Source: UBA7960 sp964624065 (GTDB lineage: Bacteria; Bacteroidota; Bacteroidia; Bacteroidales; UBA7960). From it: 64,000 bases of DNA. Positions 60,596 to 64,000 of this stretch are shown one piece after another; within the stretch, counting starts at the first letter, position 1, and each line of letters begins with the position of its first letter. The notes under the pieces were generated by a model. The model did no database searches, was not told the origin of the DNA, and saw only the letters and a program-made list of their open reading frames with translations. The stretch covers positions 117,873 through 181,872 of the forward strand of contig CAZUWF010000002.1 in assembly GCA_964624065.1 (NCBI GenBank). The letters are read 5' to 3'. The position numbers were made by a program, and so were the translations under genes.

Positions 60596-63500
60596 ATGAA
60601 AAGGAAATTTATCATATTCTACATTTTTTCCTTAGCAAGCCTTTCAATTTTTTCCCAAGGTATGCCCTTCATTACCGTTTGGGACCTGACAATTGATTCG
60701 GGTCAGCCCGGAAGGATCCAGTTTCGGATTGAAATGTCGGGCCAGCCGGTGAATTTTGAGTGGTACCAGATTTCCAATCCCAGTGTAAGAGGCTCGGGAA
60801 GTTACCCTACCAGTGGTCCGGTTTTTGCGGATAATTTACCGTCTTCCCAGATCAGATTTTTGTTGTTTCCACAAAACCTAACCAGATTTTCATTTGCAAC
60901 AGGTGCTGCAGAAAGGGCCAGGCTCGTGAGGGTAGAACAATGGGGCGATGTGCAATGGGGAACCTTGGAAGAGGCGTTTCTCGATTGTGCCAACTTGCAA
61001 GTTACCGCCACAGACACACCAAACCTTTCAGGGGCAAGAAATATGCGTCGTATGTTTGCCGGGTGCTCAAACCTTAATGGCCCGGCGAACATAAACCTGT
61101 GGAACGTTTCCCAGGTAAACAACTTTTCCGAAATGTTTTCGGGCGCAAGCAACTTCAACCAGCCCTTAGGAAGTTGGGTGGTTACAGGTGCAAATAATTT
61201 GGGAGGCATGTTTGGAAACGCGAGTGCTTTCAACCAAAACCTTGGAGGCTGGCTTTTTGGTAACGGAGCCAATTTGTCCGGCTTTTTTTCGGGTTCAGGG
61301 CTAGACTGCATAAATTACTCAGCAACTTTGATTGGCTGGGAATCAAACCCCAACGTTAATTCAAATCTTTCAATAAATTGCGATGGACTCGAATACGGTA
61401 CCAATGCAATAGCGGCAAGAAACGGTTTGATAGACAGGGGATGGTCAATAAATGGAGATACGCAAGTTTCTTACGCCTGTTTCAGGACGGGTGACTTTAT
61501 TACCATTTGGGATATGGCAACTCCTGGGTCGGCAGCAAGTTCAATAAACTTCAATTTGGTTTCAGTCCCAACTCAAACCGTTAATTATCGCTGGGAACTA
61601 CTTGACGGGACACCGGGAGGATCGGGCACTCTCAGTACTGGAGTTGCCACAATTCCAGGCCTGCCTACTTCACATATCAGGCTTTTCTTGGAACCTAACA
61701 ACTTGCTGGGGTTTTCGACCAACGGAAACCTTGATGCCCCGAGACTTGTGGATATTGAACAATGGGGATATTCGAGATGGATTAGTATGGAAAACGCTTT
61801 TTCGGGTTGCTCAAACCTTCAAGTATCTGCCTCTGACAACCCGGATCTTTCCTTGGTTACAAACGCTGCTTACATGTTTGGCGGTTGCTCTTTGCTTACC
61901 GGGCCAAGTAATATTTCTACCTGGAATGTATCTAACCTCTTGAACTCAAGAGGTATGTTTGCCTTTGCCCGAAATTTTAACCAAGATATCCGAAATTGGA
62001 ACGTTTCGAATGTTACGGATATGAGTTACATGTTTAACGAGGCAGAAGCTTTTAATCAAGGAATAGGAGATTGGCAAGTTTCGTCGGTAACAAATATGCG
62101 AAACATGTTTTTCGGGGCGGATGATTTTAATGGTAATATTGGGGGTTGGAATGTTACAAATGTTGTTAACATGCAAGAAATGTTTAATGGGGCGGGTCAG
62201 TTTAATCAAGATTTGGCCGGTTGGACCGTTTCTAGGGTTACCGATATGAGAAATATGTTTGGCGGTGCAAGTAATTTTAATCAAGACATTGGATCTTGGA
62301 ACCTTAATGCGAATGTTTTGATGCAAAATATGCTAGATTGGAGTGGGATTGACTGTTTCAATTACTCGCAAACACTTTATGGATGGGCGGCAAACCCCAG
62401 TCCTCCGGTTGGCAGAACCCTTGGCGCAGGTGGTCTAAGATTCAATACCTATGGCTTTAATGCCCGAAATTTATTGGGTTGGACCTTTATTGGCGACACC
62501 AGAGTTTTTGCAACCATCAATCCCGCATCAGGTTCGGGACCTTTTAGGCAAACCGTTTGCCTTGGCCAACCCATCAATGAGATACTGCTACAGTGGGGTG
62601 GTGAAGCAGTGGGATTGATGATAGTGGGAAACCTACCCTTAGGAATGGTGCAAGGGATTTCTGGCGGGAGCTTATCGATTAGCGGTACTCCGGCCAACCA
62701 TGGCCTCCATACCATAAACCTAGAGACAATAGGTGGATGTGATCAGGCAAATATTTCAATAGAAATAGAGGTGCTAAATGCAAGTTCTTTAGCGGTAATC
62801 TCAAACAACCCAATTCAAAATGTTTGTGTGGGTCAGACCATTAACCCCATTGACCCAATTGTTTATTCCTTCACTGGAGCATCACACCTGATCCTTTCTC
62901 CCGGTGCTCCAAGTTGGGTTTCTATCAATGTTGACCCTTCAAACCAAACGGCCATAGTTTCGGGAACGCCACCTGGGGTGGCTGATATTTACAATTTTTC
63001 GGTTGTTACGGCAGGAGGCTGCGGGTCTCAGCAAGCAAGCATTTCCATTTCGGTAATTAATAGCCCCACATTACAGCTCGTTACACCTTCCGACGATAAT
63101 CAAGTGGTTTGTGTAAATCAAAACATTCGTGACATCGCTTACCTTTTTCGAAATGCAACCTCATCTGATATCGAGGTGAACGGCCTGCCAAGTGGAGTAA
63201 CCTACAGGACAGATGCTAGCACCATAACAATAAGCGGGGCACCCACACAAGTTGCCTCTTATGTTTACACTATCCAACTCAATGGTTGCCAAACAGTAAG
63301 CCAAAGCGGCACGATTACCGTGGACCGGGGCTGCGTGGTTTTGGTTCCGGAAGGCTTTTCGCCAAACAACGATGGTTTTAATGACACCTGGGTTGTCAAT
63401 GCTCTAAATCTTTTTCCACACAACCACCTACGGGTTTTCAACCGCGAAGGAACCCTGGTTTACGAGGCCTCTCCGTTTTCGAACCACTGGGATGGTAGGC

Positions 63501-63622
63501 CAAACAGGGGAGTTACGTTGGTTGGCAGTGGCACCATTCTTCCTGCCGGGGTGTATTATTTCAAACTATCACTTGTTCCCGGAGAATCACCCATAAACGG
63601 ATATGTTTTTATTTCATATTGA
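60596..63622 (+). CDS. BspA-like (DUF285) surface protein with T9SS type B sorting domain
   Basis: A 1008-residue secreted protein. A signal peptide (residues 1-21, ending IFSQ) is followed by two related blocks, each starting with an F(I)T(V/I)WD beta module and passing into DUF285 repeats: residues about 25-300 and 302-640. The DUF285 units are about 25 residues and read W.VS.VT.M..MF..A..FNQ.I; they are best between 61960 and 62300. Three Ig-like units with cysteines follow (about 645-910). The last 90 residues are a type B sorting domain (PEGFSPNNDGFNDTW ... GVYYFKLSL). It has no adjacent SprF gene, so it must use a PorP/SprF protein encoded elsewhere. Function unknown; BspA-like proteins often bind host or matrix molecules. 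Confidence 0.9.
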   Translation: MKRKFIIFYIFSLASLSIFSQGMPFITVWDLTIDSGQPGRIQFRIEMSGQPVNFEWYQISNPSVRGSGSYPTSGPVFADNLPSSQIRFLLFPQNLTRFSFATGAAERARLVRVEQWGDVQWGTLEEAFLDCANLQVTATDTPNLSGARNMRRMFAGCSNLNGPANINLWNVSQVNNFSEMFSGASNFNQPLGSWVVTGANNLGGMFGNASAFNQNLGGWLFGNGANLSGFFSGSGLDCINYSATLIGWESNPNVNSNLSINCDGLEYGTNAIAARNGLIDRGWSINGDTQVSYACFRTGDFITIWDMATPGSAASSINFNLVSVPTQTVNYRWELLDGTPGGSGTLSTGVATIPGLPTSHIRLFLEPNNLLGFSTNGNLDAPRLVDIEQWGYSRWISMENAFSGCSNLQVSASDNPDLSLVTNAAYMFGGCSLLTGPSNISTWNVSNLLNSRGMFAFARNFNQDIRNWNVSNVTDMSYMFNEAEAFNQGIGDWQVSSVTNMRNMFFGADDFNGNIGGWNVTNVVNMQEMFNGAGQFNQDLAGWTVSRVTDMRNMFGGASNFNQDIGSWNLNANVLMQNMLDWSGIDCFNYSQTLYGWAANPSPPVGRTLGAGGLRFNTYGFNARNLLGWTFIGDTRVFATINPASGSGPFRQTVCLGQPINEILLQWGGEAVGLMIVGNLPLGMVQGISGGSLSISGTPANHGLHTINLETIGGCDQANISIEIEVLNASSLAVISNNPIQNVCVGQTINPIDPIVYSFTGASHLILSPGAPSWVSINVDPSNQTAIVSGTPPGVADIYNFSVVTAGGCGSQQASISISVINSPTLQLVTPSDDNQVVCVNQNIRDIAYLFRNATSSDIEVNGLPSGVTYRTDASTITISGAPTQVASYVYTIQLNGCQTVSQSGTITVDRGCVVLVPEGFSPNNDGFNDTWVVNALNLFPHNHLRVFNREGTLVYEASPFSNHWDGRPNRGVTLVGSGTILPAGVYYFKLSLVPGESPINGYVFISY

Positions 63623-63678
63623 TAATCAATATTTGGGACACTCTTTAGAAGTTTTTATCCTTTTTCCAAAAAAGATTT

Positions 63679-63706
63679 TTTTGTGACAAAAAATTACCTA
63701 TCTTTG
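63679..63706 (+). promoter_or_regulatory. Promoter of rpmH with -33 and -7 elements
   Basis: TTTTG (TTG 63681-63683) and TATCTTTG (63699-63706) are 15 bases apart, close to the Bacteroidota consensus. The leader to the rpmH ATG is about 85 bases. Confidence 0.65.
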
Positions 63707-63797
63707 CAATCCCTAAAAACGAAGCGGATATTGCCGTTTCAATTAACGTTAAAGTATTATAAATAAGAAATTTACGTACAGGATAACACTTTGAAAT

Positions 63798-63953
63798 ATG
63801 AAACGGACATTTCAGCCCTCAGTAAGAAAAAGGAAAAACAAGCATGGTTTTAGGAGCCGTATGGCCACCAAAAACGGCCGCAAGGTGCTCGCTGCCCGTA
63901 GGGCAAAAGGGCGCGCAAGGCTCACCGTATCTGACGAGAAAACACACAAGTAG
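63798..63953 (+). CDS. rpmH: 50S ribosomal protein L34
   Basis: A 51-residue basic ribosomal protein starting MKRTFQPSVRKRKNKHGFRS, followed by RMATKNGRKVLAARRAKGR, the invariant L34 sequence. The start is fixed by this conservation. It has a strong promoter. rnpA, its usual partner, is not seen before the window ends 47 bases later. Confidence 0.98.
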   Translation: MKRTFQPSVRKRKNKHGFRSRMATKNGRKVLAARRAKGRARLTVSDEKTHK

Positions 63954-63980
63954 TTTTTTGTTATAACTGGTTTGCAAAAG

Positions 63981-64000
63981 ATAACCCAGGTGTGGGTTAT
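63981..64000 (+). terminator. Hairpin after rpmH, possibly a terminator
   Basis: ATAACCCA and TGGGTTAT form a perfect 8-base stem around GGTG. It ends exactly at the window edge, so a T-tract cannot be checked. Confidence 0.45.

Overview
The window is a chromosomal segment of a gliding or T9SS-bearing member of the Bacteroidota. The evidence is a type IX secretion/gliding locus (porV, porU, a PorP/SprF protein, gldJ), T9SS type B C-terminal sorting domains on two surface proteins, and the Bacteroidota promoter motif TAnnTTTG (or its complement CAAAnnTA) close upstream of many starts. Four runs of exactly 100 N, all inside one repeat-rich gene, show that it is a draft scaffold with placeholder gaps. 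No rRNA, tRNA, CRISPR array, integrase or classical transposase was seen.

Layout. 1-900: end of an AAA/kinase-like gene overlapping a dCMP deaminase. 1-6.6 kb, housekeeping: isoaspartyl peptidase plus membrane-anchored OmpH/Skp-like protein, recQ, lptB, ispF. 6.6-15.8 kb: porV, porU (sortase), a PorP-like barrel, gldJ and murF. 15.9-17.3 kb: sodium:solute symporter. 17.4-25 kb: a tetR-tolC-MFP-RND efflux operon, read on the minus strand, whose two inner intergenic spaces are each filled by a small four-helix-bundle (S23 type) gene bordered by heptanucleotide arrays. 25-26.2 kb: non-coding, with promoter candidates and palindromes. 26.3-41.2 kb: a giant Cys-rich repeat adhesin with a type B sorting domain, followed by its likely SprF partner and a PorE-like OmpA lipoprotein. 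41.6-48 kb, minus strand: outer-membrane barrel, a TPR lipid-face/periplasmic protein starting about 30 bases after the RNase P RNA, and a DUF2027/Smr protein. 48.3-53.1 kb: Wzx-like flippase, Wzz-like chain-length protein, O-antigen ligase/polymerase, nitroreductase. 53.1-60.4 kb: small UvrD-tail-like protein, DHOD-like flavoprotein, HemW, ornithine aminotransferase, two tandem superoxide dismutases (cytoplasmic and lipoprotein), and a helix-hairpin-helix protein. 60.6-64 kb: a BspA-like type B surface protein and rpmH.

How the genes work together. PorU and PorV form the attachment complex that removes sorting domains and anchors T9SS cargo. GldJ belongs to the gliding/secretion machinery. 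The adhesin at 26.3-38.2 kb and the BspA-like protein at 60.6 kb are cargo. The adhesin, SprF-like and PorE-like genes form one operon that looks like a self-contained export and anchoring unit.

The two most interesting points are these. First, the four-helix-bundle genes bordered by inverted heptad arrays inside the efflux operon resemble a minimal mobile or domesticated element present in one intact-looking and one decayed copy. Second, the adhesin gaps can be solved arithmetically from the repeat periods: gap lengths of 129, 248 and 91 bases (each plus whole repeat units) restore a single reading frame, so the apparent frame jumps are assembly artefacts and the real gene is at least about 12.07 kb.
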